Positions 34,858 to 43,863 are shown, counted from the stretch's first letter. The stretch is 64,000 nt of DNA from Fibrella aquatilis (GCF_017353255.1 NZ_JAFMYU010000027.1:1-64000); one strand, 5' to 3'. Notes: a model not told the origin generated them from the letters alone. Numbers and translations: made by a program.

Positions 34858-36312
34858 ATGCATATGAATACACAAACACCCCCCAATACCTACGCCTTTG
34901 GCATGATTGGCCTGGGCACCATGGGCCGCAACCTGCTGCTCAACATGGCCGATCACGGTTTCGCCGTGGCCGGTTACGACAAAAATCCCGCCCAGTCGGT
35001 GCTGCTTCAGCAGGAAGCCACGCCGGGTACTACCGTGCAGGGCTTTACGGATATAGCGCCGTTTGTCAAGAGTCTGAAAAGCCCCCGTGCCATCATGATG
35101 CTGGTGCCCGCCGGTAAGATTGTCGACAGCGTCATTGCCGATCTGTTGCCCCTGCTCGATCAGGGCGACATTATCATCGACGGGGGTAATTCGCACTTTA
35201 CCGATACGGCGCTCCGTGATGCGGCCTTGCAGGAAAAAGGCCTTCATTTCTTCGGCATGGGCATTTCGGGGGGCGAAGAAGGTGCCCGGCGCGGCCCTAG
35301 TATGATGCCCGGCGGCGACAAAGAGGCCTATCAGTACGTGAAGCCCATTCTGGACGCCGTGGCGGCGCAGGTGAATGGCGACCCCTGCGTGACCTACATT
35401 GGTCCTGGCGCGGCGGGGCACTTCGTGAAAATGGTGCACAATGGCATCGAGTACGCCCTCATGCAACTGATTGCCGAAACCTATGAATTGATGCGCAAAG
35501 GGCTCAAACTGGATAACGCCGCCATGGGGGCCGTGTTTACAGGCTGGAACGAGGGTCGCCTGCAATCGTTTCTGATCGACATTACCAAAGACATCTTCGC
35601 TTTCCACGAACCCGGCCAAACCGAGGTGCTGCTGGACCAGATTAAAGACGAGGCCCGCGCCAAAGGTACCGGCAAATGGACCTCACAGGTGGCCATGGAC
35701 CTTGTCACGCCCATTCCGGCTATCGACAGTGCCGTTTCGTTGCGTGACCTCTCGAAATACAAGGCCCTCCGCGTGGCCGCTGCTGGTCTTTACAGCAACG
35801 AACTGCCAACGCTGAACGTAGATAAAGACGCGTTTCTGGCGAAACTGGAGCAGGCATTTTACTTTGCCATGATTACCACCTACGCCCAGGGTATGCACCT
35901 GCTGGCTTCGGCCTCGACCCAGATGAATTACGACCTGAACCTGACCGAGATCACCAAAATATGGCGGGGTGGCTGCATTATCCGAGCTGCTTTCCTGGAA
36001 ACCATGCTCACGGCTTACCGGGCCAACCCCACGCTGGAGCACCTGCTGCTGGCCCCGGAAGTACAAAGCCTCATCGACGAAACCCAGGCTGGCATACGAG
36101 CGGTGGTGGCGGCGGGTATAACGGCGGGCATTGCCATCCCCACCTACGCCACCTCGCTTGGTTATTTTGATGCTCTGCGGACTGCCAACATGCCTGCCAA
36201 CCTAATTCAGGCCCAGCGCGATTACTTTGGCGCGCACACCTACGAGCTGATCGGCAAAGAGGGCGTTTTCCACTCGCAATGGCAGGGCGACGCCACCGTA
36301 ATGCCCGAGTAA
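34858..36312 (+). CDS. gnd: 6-phosphogluconate dehydrogenase (decarboxylating)
   Basis: 484 residues from ATG 34858 (ATG 34864 is an equal alternative). NADP-binding GMIGLGTMGRNLLLNMADHG, active-site GISGGEEGARRGPSMMPGG and the catalytic HFVKMVHNGIEYALMQLIAE are all present, with IWRGGCIIRA in the all-helical C-domain. It oxidises 6-phosphogluconate to ribulose 5-phosphate in the pentose phosphate pathway. Length is typical of the long dimeric form. No zwf or pgl is adjacent. Confidence 0.96.
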   Translation: MHMNTQTPPNTYAFGMIGLGTMGRNLLLNMADHGFAVAGYDKNPAQSVLLQQEATPGTTVQGFTDIAPFVKSLKSPRAIMMLVPAGKIVDSVIADLLPLLDQGDIIIDGGNSHFTDTALRDAALQEKGLHFFGMGISGGEEGARRGPSMMPGGDKEAYQYVKPILDAVAAQVNGDPCVTYIGPGAAGHFVKMVHNGIEYALMQLIAETYELMRKGLKLDNAAMGAVFTGWNEGRLQSFLIDITKDIFAFHEPGQTEVLLDQIKDEARAKGTGKWTSQVAMDLVTPIPAIDSAVSLRDLSKYKALRVAAAGLYSNELPTLNVDKDAFLAKLEQAFYFAMITTYAQGMHLLASASTQMNYDLNLTEITKIWRGGCIIRAAFLETMLTAYRANPTLEHLLLAPEVQSLIDETQAGIRAVVAAGITAGIAIPTYATSLGYFDALRTANMPANLIQAQRDYFGAHTYELIGKEGVFHSQWQGDATVMPE

Positions 36313-36325
36313 GCTAATTTAGCTC

Positions 36326-36370
36326 CAACAGCGGTATAATGCAGGCTACCCTTGCATTATACCGCTGTTG
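36326..36370. repeat. Hairpin H9 (18-bp perfect stem, 9-nt loop)
   Basis: CAACAGCGGTATAATGCA pairs exactly with its complement at 36353-36370. It starts 13 nt after gnd. It is shorter than the other hairpins and lacks heptads or the GCTGACGC motif; no T-run follows. Confidence 0.85.
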
Positions 36371-36404
36371 CTGTACTAAAACTATTAATTGAGTGCTATT
36401 GACA

Positions 36405-37163
36405 ATGGTAACTTGTAAAAACTGCCACCATCGTTTTGAAGGAAATTTTTGCAACACGTGCGGTCAGTCTGCGCATACGCACGACATTAACCTGCATTAT
36501 ATCATTCACGAAATTCAGCACGGGGTTATTCATGTTGACAGAGGCTTCTTTTTTACCATCAAAGAGTTGTTTACCAGACCCGGTGAATCAATCAGAGACT
36601 ATATTGGAGGAAAACGGGTAGATCATTTCAAGCCACTAGCCTTTGTATTGATTTTATCGACTATTTATGCGTTTTTAAGTCATTCGTTGAATGACAACTC
36701 TTTTTTGGAAGATTTCATGTTGGGATTTAAATCAGTACCGGATAGCAAAGGAGAAAAAACGTCTTACGTGGCTGTTAATTGGTTAATAACACACTACGCA
36801 TATACCAGTCTGCTACTTATTCCAATCTATTCACTGGCATCTTATTTAGCATTTATAAAGTCAAAATACAATTATTTTCAGCATCTAGTACTAAACGCAT
36901 TTCTGTCAGGACAGGCAACACTAGTTCACATTGTATATCTCTTCATTACATACCTTATTAATAAAAACAACCCCAACTATGCGCTTGATTATATAGAAAT
37001 ACTGATTGGATTTCTGCTAACCTTATGGACCTACTCTCAATTCTTCAATGGCCTAAAAACGTGGCAAACTGTAGCGCTCACGGTTCTAAATTACATGTTA
37101 AATGTTGTTTTTGTAGCAGTGTGTTTTATGATACTATTTTTTCTATCAAAGCTGTTCAGCTAA
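36405..37163 (+). CDS. DUF3667 membrane protein with zinc-ribbon N-terminus
   Basis: 252 residues from ATG 36405; a GTG at 36393 is less likely. The N-terminal CKNCHHRFEGNFCNTCGQSA is a four-Cys ribbon; the DUF3667 signature FFFTIKELFTRPGESIRDYI follows, then about five helices to the end. Restricted largely to Bacteroidota; function unknown. The gene is visibly AT-richer than its neighbours (many AAT/TTA/ATA codons), which hints at separate acquisition or low expression. Confidence 0.85.
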   Translation: MVTCKNCHHRFEGNFCNTCGQSAHTHDINLHYIIHEIQHGVIHVDRGFFFTIKELFTRPGESIRDYIGGKRVDHFKPLAFVLILSTIYAFLSHSLNDNSFLEDFMLGFKSVPDSKGEKTSYVAVNWLITHYAYTSLLLIPIYSLASYLAFIKSKYNYFQHLVLNAFLSGQATLVHIVYLFITYLINKNNPNYALDYIEILIGFLLTLWTYSQFFNGLKTWQTVALTVLNYMLNVVFVAVCFMILFFLSKLFS

Positions 37164-37169
37164 AAATAA

Positions 37170-37210
37170 GGACTTCGCTGCACGGCTAACATAGACGTAC
37201 AACGAAGTCC
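37170..37210. terminator. Weak hairpin between convergent genes
   Basis: GGACTTCG at 37170-37177 pairs with CGAAGTCC at 37203-37210 around a 25-nt loop. It lies between the DUF3667 and deacetylase genes; there is no clear T-run. Confidence 0.4.
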
Positions 37211-37254
37211 CTCAATTAAGTTTCGGCTACCAGCCTGAGCTGGTGATATGCTGA

Positions 37255-38163
37255 TTACCCTTTAAAACTGCCCACCATGTTGTTGTGGAGCGTCTTGGCT
37301 GACCAGTAACCACTGGCAATAATCCGACGGATACTTTGAAGGGGATATTGCTCATCGCGTTTTTTGTCGGCCAGTTGGAAGGCGGCCAGGTACTTCAGCT
37401 TCTGCAATTCAACGGCGGCTTCATGGTTCCAGAGACCAAACGGGTACACAAAATACTTCACCGGCTTACCCGTGATTTCTTCCAGCAACTGCCGGGGTTC
37501 CACGGCCTGTGCCTGCCAGTCGGCCGCAGTGTATTTCTTGGCGTTATGGTGGTCCCAGGTGTGGCAGCATACTTCGTGGCCTTTGTCCGAGAGGTCTTTG
37601 ATCTGGGCTTTGCTCATATAAGGCTGCTTGCCATGCCGACCAATGGCCACCGTCATGATGCCAAACATGGCCTTGAAACCGTGCTTGTTCAATATGGGCA
37701 GGGCGTTGGTATACTGGTCTTCGTCGCCATCGTCGAAAGTCAGAAATACGGGCTTGGTGGGCAAGGCGGCACCGGTGGTGAGGTAGGCGTAGAGTTGATC
37801 GGCGGTGATAGCGTGGTAGCCACTATCTTTCAACATCTGCATCTGCTGCACAAAAACGCTGGTAGGGCAGATGTAGTCTTTAGCGCTTTTCGAGTCGGTG
37901 CCGCGCCACTCCCGAATTTGGTGGTAGCATAGAATAGGTACCTGCTTGCGGGCAATGATCGTGGCTGGGTCAGCTAGTTTGCCCGTTGGCAGGGCCGTGG
38001 TGGCCGTTGCGCTGGTGTCGGTGCCAGAGCTAGTAGCTGGAGTAGCAGCCGTTTCAGTAACGGCCGTAGTAGCCTGACCGTCGCCGGTTTTTTTGTTGCT
38101 GTTACAGCTTGCGGCGAGTGTGCCCACTAACAGGGCCAGGAAAAGTGAGTTACGGGTGAACAT
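37255..38163 (-). CDS. Polysaccharide deacetylase (NodB) lipoprotein
   Basis: 302 residues, lipobox LAASC with Cys at residue 20, then a Thr/Ala-rich linker to about residue 65. The NodB domain carries ILCYHQI, VFLTFDDGDEDQYTNALPIL (TFDDG metal motif), EVCCHTWDHHNAK (His pair) and FVYPFGLWNHEA. It probably removes N-acetyl groups from an extracellular or cell-wall polysaccharide. A minus-strand box TAATTTTG lies at 38183-38190, 19 nt upstream of the start. Confidence 0.9.
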   Translation of the reverse strand: MFTRNSLFLALLVGTLAASCNSNKKTGDGQATTAVTETAATPATSSGTDTSATATTALPTGKLADPATIIARKQVPILCYHQIREWRGTDSKSAKDYICPTSVFVQQMQMLKDSGYHAITADQLYAYLTTGAALPTKPVFLTFDDGDEDQYTNALPILNKHGFKAMFGIMTVAIGRHGKQPYMSKAQIKDLSDKGHEVCCHTWDHHNAKKYTAADWQAQAVEPRQLLEEITGKPVKYFVYPFGLWNHEAAVELQKLKYLAAFQLADKKRDEQYPLQSIRRIIASGYWSAKTLHNNMVGSFKG

Positions 38164-38182
38164 AAGGCTATTTCAGTTTGGT

Positions 38183-38190
38183 CAAAATTA
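38183..38190 (-). promoter_or_regulatory. Candidate -7 box of the deacetylase gene
   Basis: The minus strand reads TAATTTTG (TAnnTTTG), 19 nt from the start codon. No TTTG partner was found. The rest of the divergent gap 38164-38423 holds nothing I recognise. Confidence 0.35.
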
Positions 38191-38423
38191 GCCATTCTAG
38201 TCATTATCCGAACTTATTCCAACGATGTAATAGGCTGTTGAATCAGTCGATGTCAACTGGGCAATGGTTTAGCTGTCGGGTAAAAATCTACTGACTTTGT
38301 AGAATATAATGCACAGCGAAAGTGCCCTTTAGTACGCTAACAGCCACATAATCAGGCATTGGTATGCATGTTGCCTATAAGGTTGGTAGTCTTATAAACT
38401 GACAACCCAAATCTTACAACATC

Positions 38424-39248
38424 ATGGCAACGATTGGAAAACAAATTGCCGATTTTTTCGCTGGTGGATCAACCACCGACAATGATGAGGGCCTGCGTGG
38501 CCTGTTCGTCTCAGAGTTGCAGGGCATGTACTACGCCGAGAAAGCGCTGGTAGACAACATGCCCAACATGGCCGATGCCGCCACCACCGATGAGGTACGG
38601 CAGGCATTTCAGCACCACCTTGAAGAAACGCGCGGTCAGGTAACCCGTCTGGAACGCATCTTCGATAGCATTGGCGTATCAGCCGATGACAAAACATGCA
38701 ACGCTATCGATGGCCTTGCCGATGATGCCGACGAGGTAATCAGCAGCACAGAATCGGGGTCACTGACGCGTGACGCCGGGCTGATTATTGCTGCGCAGAA
38801 AGTGGAACACCACGAGATTGCCGCCTATGGATCACTTCATGCCCTCGCGCAGTTGCTGGGCTACACCGAAGCAGCTCAGTTGATCGAGCAGTCGTTGCAG
38901 GAAGAAAAGAACACCGACAAGAAACTGACTCAGTTGGCCGAATCGTTCGTAAACGAGCGGGCAAAAGCCGAGGGCAAAAACGACCAAAATTATTCAAGCC
39001 CAAATCGCCTTAATTATTACGAAGATGATAACAACGGTAGGTCAACGGTAGGGTCGGAAAGCACCAGTGGCGATCGGTCTGGTTATGCTGCCGGAGCCAA
39101 CTACCAAAGCGGTTCGGCCATGGATAACACAACCAGCTACAGCGGTAGCGGCTCAACCGATCGTGAGCCTATGCAACAGGCCGGTTTTTCACCAGGACGT
39201 GAAGGTTCATCAGGCAATGCAACGTCGGGTGGAACGTTAGGTGTATAG
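38424..39248 (+). CDS. YciE/YciF-family ferritin-like protein (DUF892)
   Basis: 274 residues. Residues ~20-180 are a four-helix ferritin-like DUF892 domain: LFVSELQGMYYAEKALVDNM, FQHHLEETRGQVTRLERIFD, AAQKVEHHEIAAYGSLHALA, with the Glu and His residues expected for a di-iron site. The C-terminal ~95 residues are a disordered Ser/Gly/Asn tail (YEDDNNGRSTVGSESTSGDR ...), unusual for the family. DUF892 proteins are general-stress proteins in several bacteria. Single gene with its own terminator. Confidence 0.88.
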   Translation: MATIGKQIADFFAGGSTTDNDEGLRGLFVSELQGMYYAEKALVDNMPNMADAATTDEVRQAFQHHLEETRGQVTRLERIFDSIGVSADDKTCNAIDGLADDADEVISSTESGSLTRDAGLIIAAQKVEHHEIAAYGSLHALAQLLGYTEAAQLIEQSLQEEKNTDKKLTQLAESFVNERAKAEGKNDQNYSSPNRLNYYEDDNNGRSTVGSESTSGDRSGYAAGANYQSGSAMDNTTSYSGSGSTDREPMQQAGFSPGREGSSGNATSGGTLGV

Positions 39249-39273
39249 ACGCCCTTTCGGAATCTTCCTCCAT

Positions 39274-39306
39274 AAAAAAAGCGGCTCCATTTCTGGAGCC
39301 GCTTTT
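39274..39306. terminator. Bidirectional terminator
   Basis: AAAAAAAGCGGCTCC ... GGAGCCGCTTTT with a 7-nt loop lies between the convergent YciE/F gene and purA. Confidence 0.9.
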
Positions 39307-39311
39307 GCTGT

Positions 39312-40598
39312 TTAAACACCTACTGCCTCTCGATGCACCAGGGCTTCGCGATCTGGTCCGGTAGAGACAAACGTGATGGGTAGACTTAGCTCGTCTTCCA
39401 GATACTGCACATAAGTAGCTAGCTCGGCGGGCATCTTATCAAACGTGTGCACCCCATCCAGCGAAGTTTGCCAACCTGCAAAGTCCCTATAGATTGGTGT
39501 TACGTCGGTGTCGCAAAGGTCGTAGGGGAGTTGTTCGGTCAGGGTTCCATCGGGCATCTGATAGTGAGTGCAAACGCGGATGGTGTCGAAGATATTGAGC
39601 ACGTCTACTTTCATCATTACCAGTTGGGTTACGCCGTTGAGCATGATGGCATATTTCAGGGCGGGCAAATCGAGCCAGCCGCACCGCCGCGGACGACCCG
39701 TGGTAGAGCCAAATTCGCGGCCTTCCTGCCGCATCCGCTCGCCGGTTTCTTCGAGCAATTCGGTGGGAAACGGGCCACTGCCCACGCGGGTGCAGTAGGC
39801 CTTGAAGATGCCATAGACCTCGCCAATCTGCCGGGGGGCAATGCCCAGACCCGTGCAGGCACCGGCGGTCATAGTGGTCGACGAGGTCACGAACGGGTAC
39901 GAGCCAAAGTCAATGTCAAGCAGCGACCCTTGGGCACCTTCGGCCAGTACGCGCTTGCCTGCCGTGAGGGCGTTGTTGACATCATACTCGCTGTCGGTGA
40001 GGGTAAACGTTTTCAGAAACTCGACGGCAGCAAAAAACTTGGCTTCCGATTCGGGCAGCGCCGACGCGTAGTCGAAGTTGTGCCGATCCAGAATAACCTT
40101 GTGAGCATTGACCAGTGTCTCGTACTTTTTCTGAAAATCCGGCGAGAGCACATCGCCCACCCGCAGGCCCTGCCGGGCTACTTTGTCCTGATACGTCGGC
40201 CCGATGCCGCGCAGGGTTGAACCAATTTTGGCGGCTCCTTTGGCTTGTTCATAGGCGGCATCGAGCAGGCTGTGCGTGGGCACAATCAGCGATGCTTTTT
40301 TGGAGATAATGAGGTTCTTGTGCAGGTCCAGGTTGAACTTGCCCAGGGCGTCGATCTCTCGCCGAAACACGATGGGGTCAAGCACTACGCCATTGCCAAT
40401 GATATTCAGCGCGTCGGGCCGAAAAATCCCCGACGGAATCTGGTGCAACACGTGCTTGATACCGTCAAATTCGAGCGTGTGCCCGGCGTTTGGTCCACCC
40501 TGAAACCGAGCAACCACTTGATAGTGAGGCGCTAAAACGTCCACAATTTTACCCTTACCCTCGTCGCCCCACTGGAGGCCCAATAATACGTCTACCAT
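39312..40598 (-). CDS. purA: Adenylosuccinate synthetase
   Basis: 428 residues, the usual length. GTP-binding and catalytic motifs: VDVLLGLQWGDEGKGKIVDV, GGPNAGHTL, LRGIGPTYQDKVARQGLRVG, TTTGRPRRCGWLDL and the GTP-specificity segment near the C-terminus (FVSTGPDREALV). It condenses IMP with aspartate in AMP synthesis. It is preceded on the same strand by two small ORFs at 40605-41049, with only 6 nt to the nearer one. Confidence 0.97.
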   Translation of the reverse strand: MVDVLLGLQWGDEGKGKIVDVLAPHYQVVARFQGGPNAGHTLEFDGIKHVLHQIPSGIFRPDALNIIGNGVVLDPIVFRREIDALGKFNLDLHKNLIISKKASLIVPTHSLLDAAYEQAKGAAKIGSTLRGIGPTYQDKVARQGLRVGDVLSPDFQKKYETLVNAHKVILDRHNFDYASALPESEAKFFAAVEFLKTFTLTDSEYDVNNALTAGKRVLAEGAQGSLLDIDFGSYPFVTSSTTMTAGACTGLGIAPRQIGEVYGIFKAYCTRVGSGPFPTELLEETGERMRQEGREFGSTTGRPRRCGWLDLPALKYAIMLNGVTQLVMMKVDVLNIFDTIRVCTHYQMPDGTLTEQLPYDLCDTDVTPIYRDFAGWQTSLDGVHTFDKMPAELATYVQYLEDELSLPITFVSTGPDREALVHREAVGV

Positions 40599-40604
40599 CA
40601 GAAA

Positions 40605-40832
40605 TCAAAATAAAACGGACCGTTCTTTAATACGGTCCTCATCGTTAAAGCGGAAAATAAATTCGGTTGCTTCGCCAATAGGCGTGAGCGGCTCAATGCG
40701 GAAGTTATTTAAGCGAAAATGCCTGAATCTCATATCACGTTCAGCAATAAGGCAGTACTCATATCGAAAACCAGACCGCTCACCAACCTGTCTGCGGGCT
40801 GCGGCAGAGATACAGTCACCGCTTCTCGACAT
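40605..40832 (-). pseudogene. Internally deleted HNH-endonuclease-like remnant
   Basis: 75 codons. The start (ISAAARRQVGERSGFRYEYC) matches the N-terminus of small orphan HNH endonucleases and the end (LNNFRIEPLTPIGEATEFIF, then FNDEDRIKERS) matches their C-terminus. The ~55-60 residues between, which hold the HxxP/HNH metal site and zinc cysteines, are missing, and the expected RCEYC reads RYEYC. I read this as an in-frame internal deletion leaving a non-catalytic relic. It overlaps the preceding 77-aa ORF by 17 nt. Confidence 0.6.
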
Positions 40833-41049
40833 ACTTACGGGCGCGGACTTTTGCTATACGAATAATGTGTTCCATGTCTCTAAAACGATCAAGTTCACGT
40901 TCCTCCTCCGCATTGAGCCTTGTCGTTCTGTTTTTGAACAGCAATTCACTTAGTCGATCCTGTGCTTCGGTTAACGGCTTAAAATCAATAATCTGTTCTG
41001 GGGTGACACCCGGAGCGATAAGGTCGATTAAATCAGCATAGACGTTCAT
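40816..41049 (-). CDS. Small protein typically paired with orphan HNH genes
   Basis: 77 residues, charged and helical: MNVYADLIDLIAPGVTPEQI ... LNAEEERELDRFRDMEHIIR and a basic C-terminus. This kind of small helical ORF sits upstream of HNH genes in cyanobacteria and Bacteroidota; its function is not established. Intact here although its partner is decayed. Confidence 0.65.
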   Translation of the reverse strand: MNVYADLIDLIAPGVTPEQIIDFKPLTEAQDRLSELLFKNRTTRLNAEEERELDRFRDMEHIIRIAKVRARKYVEKR

Positions 41050-41087
41050 AAGAGGGCTAGTAACGACGGTGATTTTATGCTATTAAG

Positions 41088-41600
41088 TTAAGCTTGTACG
41101 GCTGTTTCGCCCTGCCGGTCTTTGTTGCGGGCCGCCTCGTGGCGGTTTTCGCAGGGGTCGCGCTGGCAGGAGCCGTAGAAAATCAGCGAGTGGTGCATCA
41201 CGTTGAACTTCAGCATGTCGCCCACCATGTTCTGAATATTCTGCACCCGTGGGTCGCAAAATTCCATCACCTTGTGGCAGTCGGTGCAGATGAGGTGATC
41301 GTGCTGCCGGTAGCCGTAGGACTTTTCATACTGCGCCAGATTCTTGCCAAACTGATGCTTCGTTACCAGGTCACAGTCTACCAGCACGTCGAGGGTATTG
41401 TAGACCGTGGCGCGGCTGACGCGGTAGTTTTTGTTTTTCATCGAGATATACAACTCGTCCACGTCGAAATGGTCCTGCCGGTTGTAGATCTCTTCCAGAA
41501 TGGCGAACCGTTCGGGCGTTTTGCGCAGGCCTTTATTCTCTAAGTACGCCCGCAGAATCGTTTTCGCCGACTCGATATTGGCTTGATTTGGTGCTGCCAT
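41088..41600 (-). CDS. fur: Fur-family metal-responsive repressor
   Basis: 170 residues. Winged-helix N-domain (GLRKTPERFAILEEIYNRQD, RVSRATVYNTLDVLVDCDLV) and dimerisation domain with HDHLICTDCHKVMEFCD (metal and zinc ligands) and a late CQRDPC pair. It may be Fur, Zur or PerR by function; the CxxC and His patterns favour Fur/PerR. It lies 13 nt after the RelA/SpoT gene on the same strand but has its own promoter-like box in the end of that gene. C-terminal tail is basic. Confidence 0.9.
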   Translation of the reverse strand: MAAPNQANIESAKTILRAYLENKGLRKTPERFAILEEIYNRQDHFDVDELYISMKNKNYRVSRATVYNTLDVLVDCDLVTKHQFGKNLAQYEKSYGYRQHDHLICTDCHKVMEFCDPRVQNIQNMVGDMLKFNVMHHSLIFYGSCQRDPCENRHEAARNKDRQGETAVQA

Positions 41601-41604
41601 AGGG

Positions 41605-41637
41605 CAAAAGTAGTTAATCGAACCGTACTACATCAAA
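41605..41637 (-). promoter_or_regulatory. Promoter of fur, overlapping the 3' end of the RelA/SpoT gene
   Basis: The minus strand reads TTTG (41634-41637), 21 nt, then TACTTTTG (41605-41612), a good match to TTTG-N19-21-TAnnTTTG. The box ends 4 nt before the fur ATG, giving a leaderless or nearly leaderless transcript. Confidence 0.55.
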
Positions 41638-43863
41638 AACGCCATCCACGCTTTCCAGCTTTCGCATGAGGGTGTCGAGGTGGCTTGTGTTATTCACGTA
41701 TAGCTTAATCATACCCTCGAAAACGCCGTCTGTCGAGTCAATCGTCACCGAGCGCATGTTAATGTGCAGTTCGTTGCTGATGACGCGCGTCACGTCATTG
41801 ATGAGGCCAATGCGGTCGGTGCCCGTGATGCGCAACCCCGCCAGAAATGCCAGTTCCTTCTGCGACGTCCACTTGGCCTTAATGATCCGGTTGCCGTGGT
41901 TCGACATCAGTTCAACGGCATTGGGGCAACTAACCCGGTGAATCTTAATGCCTTCCATCACGGTCACAAACCCAAACACGTCGTCGCCGGCAATGGGGTT
42001 GCAGCAGCGGGCCAGTGTGTAGTCGATCTTGTCCATGTCCTCACCAATAAGGAGCATGTCGGCGTCGGTGCGTTCGCCGTGCATCTTTTTTAGCTCTTTG
42101 CCCACCGCCTTGGCGTCTTGCAGGGTGTCGGTGTTGAGCTTCAGGGCACGGTTTTCTTTGGCTTCCTTCTCGGCCTTAAACTTGTTGAGTTCCTTAACGT
42201 CGATATGGGCTTTACCCACGCGGTAATAGAAATCGCTGGTGGTTTTAGAACCAAAATACGCCCGCAACTGATTGACCAGTTCGTTGGTCATGTCCATGCG
42301 AAGAATCTTCAAGCGCTTGGTTACCAGTTCTTTACCGTCGGTAATGTAGCGCTTGTTGTCCTCTTTGATGAGGTCCTTGATCTTGGTCTTGGCTTTCGAG
42401 GTCACTACAAACCGCAGCCAGTCTTCGTTGGGCTTTTGCTTGTTGCTCGTGATCACCTCTACCTGATCGCCGTTGTGCAGCACGTGGCTCAAGGGCACCA
42501 GCACATTGTTGACTTTGGCAGCCATGCATTTGGCACCAATTTGCGTGTGAATGTCGAACGCGAAGTCGAGCGCCGTGGCCCCCCTTTGCAGCACTTTTAG
42601 TTCACCTTTTGGCGTAAACACAAATACTTCTTCCGAGTACAGGTTACTGCGGAAATCGTCGAGAAACTCCACAGCGGCGGTTTTATCGCCCTGTTCGGCC
42701 ATCTCCAGCATCTCGCGCACCTGCCCGATCCACGAATCAATACCAGCCCCGGTGCGGGTGTCGTTTCCTTTATATTTCCAGTGGGCGGCGTAGCCTTTCT
42801 CGGCAATCTCGTTCATGCGGTCGGTACGGATCTGCACTTCCACCCACTGCCCCGAACGACTCATGACCGTGGTGTGCAGCGACTCGTAGCCGTTAGCGCG
42901 GGGGGTGCTGATCCAGTCTTTGAGCCGGTCGGGGTTAGGCTTGTAGTGATCCGTCACGATAGAATAGGCCCGCCAGCAGGCTGCCTTTTCCTGTTCGATG
43001 GGCACCTTCAAAATCACCCGTACGGCAAATAGATCATAAATCTCCTCAAACGGCTTTTTCGACTTGCTCAGCTTGTTCCAGATCGAATAAATCGACTTGG
43101 GCCGCCCCTTGATCACGTACGGGTACCCCGACGCAATGAGGTCATCTTCAATGGGTTTGATAAACGTGTTGATGAATCTATCCCGCGAGGTTTTCGATTC
43201 GCGGAGCTTGCGCGCCACGTCTTTGTAAGCCTCCGGCTCCACATATTTCAGGTACAGATCTTCCAGTTCGGTCTTTACCGCGTTCAGCCCCAGCCGGTGG
43301 GCTAGGGGGGCATAGATGTAGATCGTCTCGGAGGCAATTTTCAACTGCTTGTCGCGGGGCATCGAGTCCAGCGTCCGCATGTTGTGGAGGCGGTCGGCAA
43401 GTTTGATCAGGATCACCCGCACATCGTCGGAGAGGGTGAGCAGCATCTTGCGGAAGTTCTCGGCCTGCTGCGAGGTGCCATACTCGAAGATGCCCGAAAT
43501 CTTGGTCAGCCCATCAATGATCTGGGCTACTTTTTTGCCGAAACCGCGCTCAATGTCGGCAATGGTAGTGTCGGTATCTTCGACCACGTCGTGGAGTAGG
43601 GCGGCCACGATAGAGGTGGTACCCAGGCCAATTTCTTCCACCGCAATCTGCGCCACGGCCAGCGGATGATATATATATGGTTCGCCTGACCGGCGGCGCA
43701 TTTCCTTGTGTGCCTCGGCCGAGGTGTTGAAGGCTTTCTTGATCAGTTTGGCGTCATTCTCTTTCAGGTACGGCTTGGCCGACCGCAAAAGGCGGCGGTA
43801 CCGTTTCAGGATTTCGTCCCGTTCCTGCGCTAAATCAATGACTGGTTCTACGGCTGTGTGCAT
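41614..43863 (-). CDS. rsh: Bifunctional (p)ppGpp synthetase/hydrolase, RelA/SpoT family
   Basis: 749 residues. Order: HD hydrolase domain (YIYHPLAVAQI, LLHDVVEDTD, LADRLHNMRTL), synthetase domain (SIYSIWNKLSK, DLFAVRVIL, YESLHTTVM, VEIQIRT-type VEVQIRTDRMNEIAE), TGS domain (VFTPKGELKVLQRGATALDF), zinc-finger/helical region (LARCCNPIAGDDVFGF), and a C-terminal ACT domain (LRITGTDRIGLINDVTRVIS). The intact HD site argues for a bifunctional stringent-response enzyme. First gene of a rsh-fur pair. Confidence 0.95.
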   Translation of the reverse strand: MHTAVEPVIDLAQERDEILKRYRRLLRSAKPYLKENDAKLIKKAFNTSAEAHKEMRRRSGEPYIYHPLAVAQIAVEEIGLGTTSIVAALLHDVVEDTDTTIADIERGFGKKVAQIIDGLTKISGIFEYGTSQQAENFRKMLLTLSDDVRVILIKLADRLHNMRTLDSMPRDKQLKIASETIYIYAPLAHRLGLNAVKTELEDLYLKYVEPEAYKDVARKLRESKTSRDRFINTFIKPIEDDLIASGYPYVIKGRPKSIYSIWNKLSKSKKPFEEIYDLFAVRVILKVPIEQEKAACWRAYSIVTDHYKPNPDRLKDWISTPRANGYESLHTTVMSRSGQWVEVQIRTDRMNEIAEKGYAAHWKYKGNDTRTGAGIDSWIGQVREMLEMAEQGDKTAAVEFLDDFRSNLYSEEVFVFTPKGELKVLQRGATALDFAFDIHTQIGAKCMAAKVNNVLVPLSHVLHNGDQVEVITSNKQKPNEDWLRFVVTSKAKTKIKDLIKEDNKRYITDGKELVTKRLKILRMDMTNELVNQLRAYFGSKTTSDFYYRVGKAHIDVKELNKFKAEKEAKENRALKLNTDTLQDAKAVGKELKKMHGERTDADMLLIGEDMDKIDYTLARCCNPIAGDDVFGFVTVMEGIKIHRVSCPNAVELMSNHGNRIIKAKWTSQKELAFLAGLRITGTDRIGLINDVTRVISNELHINMRSVTIDSTDGVFEGMIKLYVNNTSHLDTLMRKLESVDGVFDVVRFD

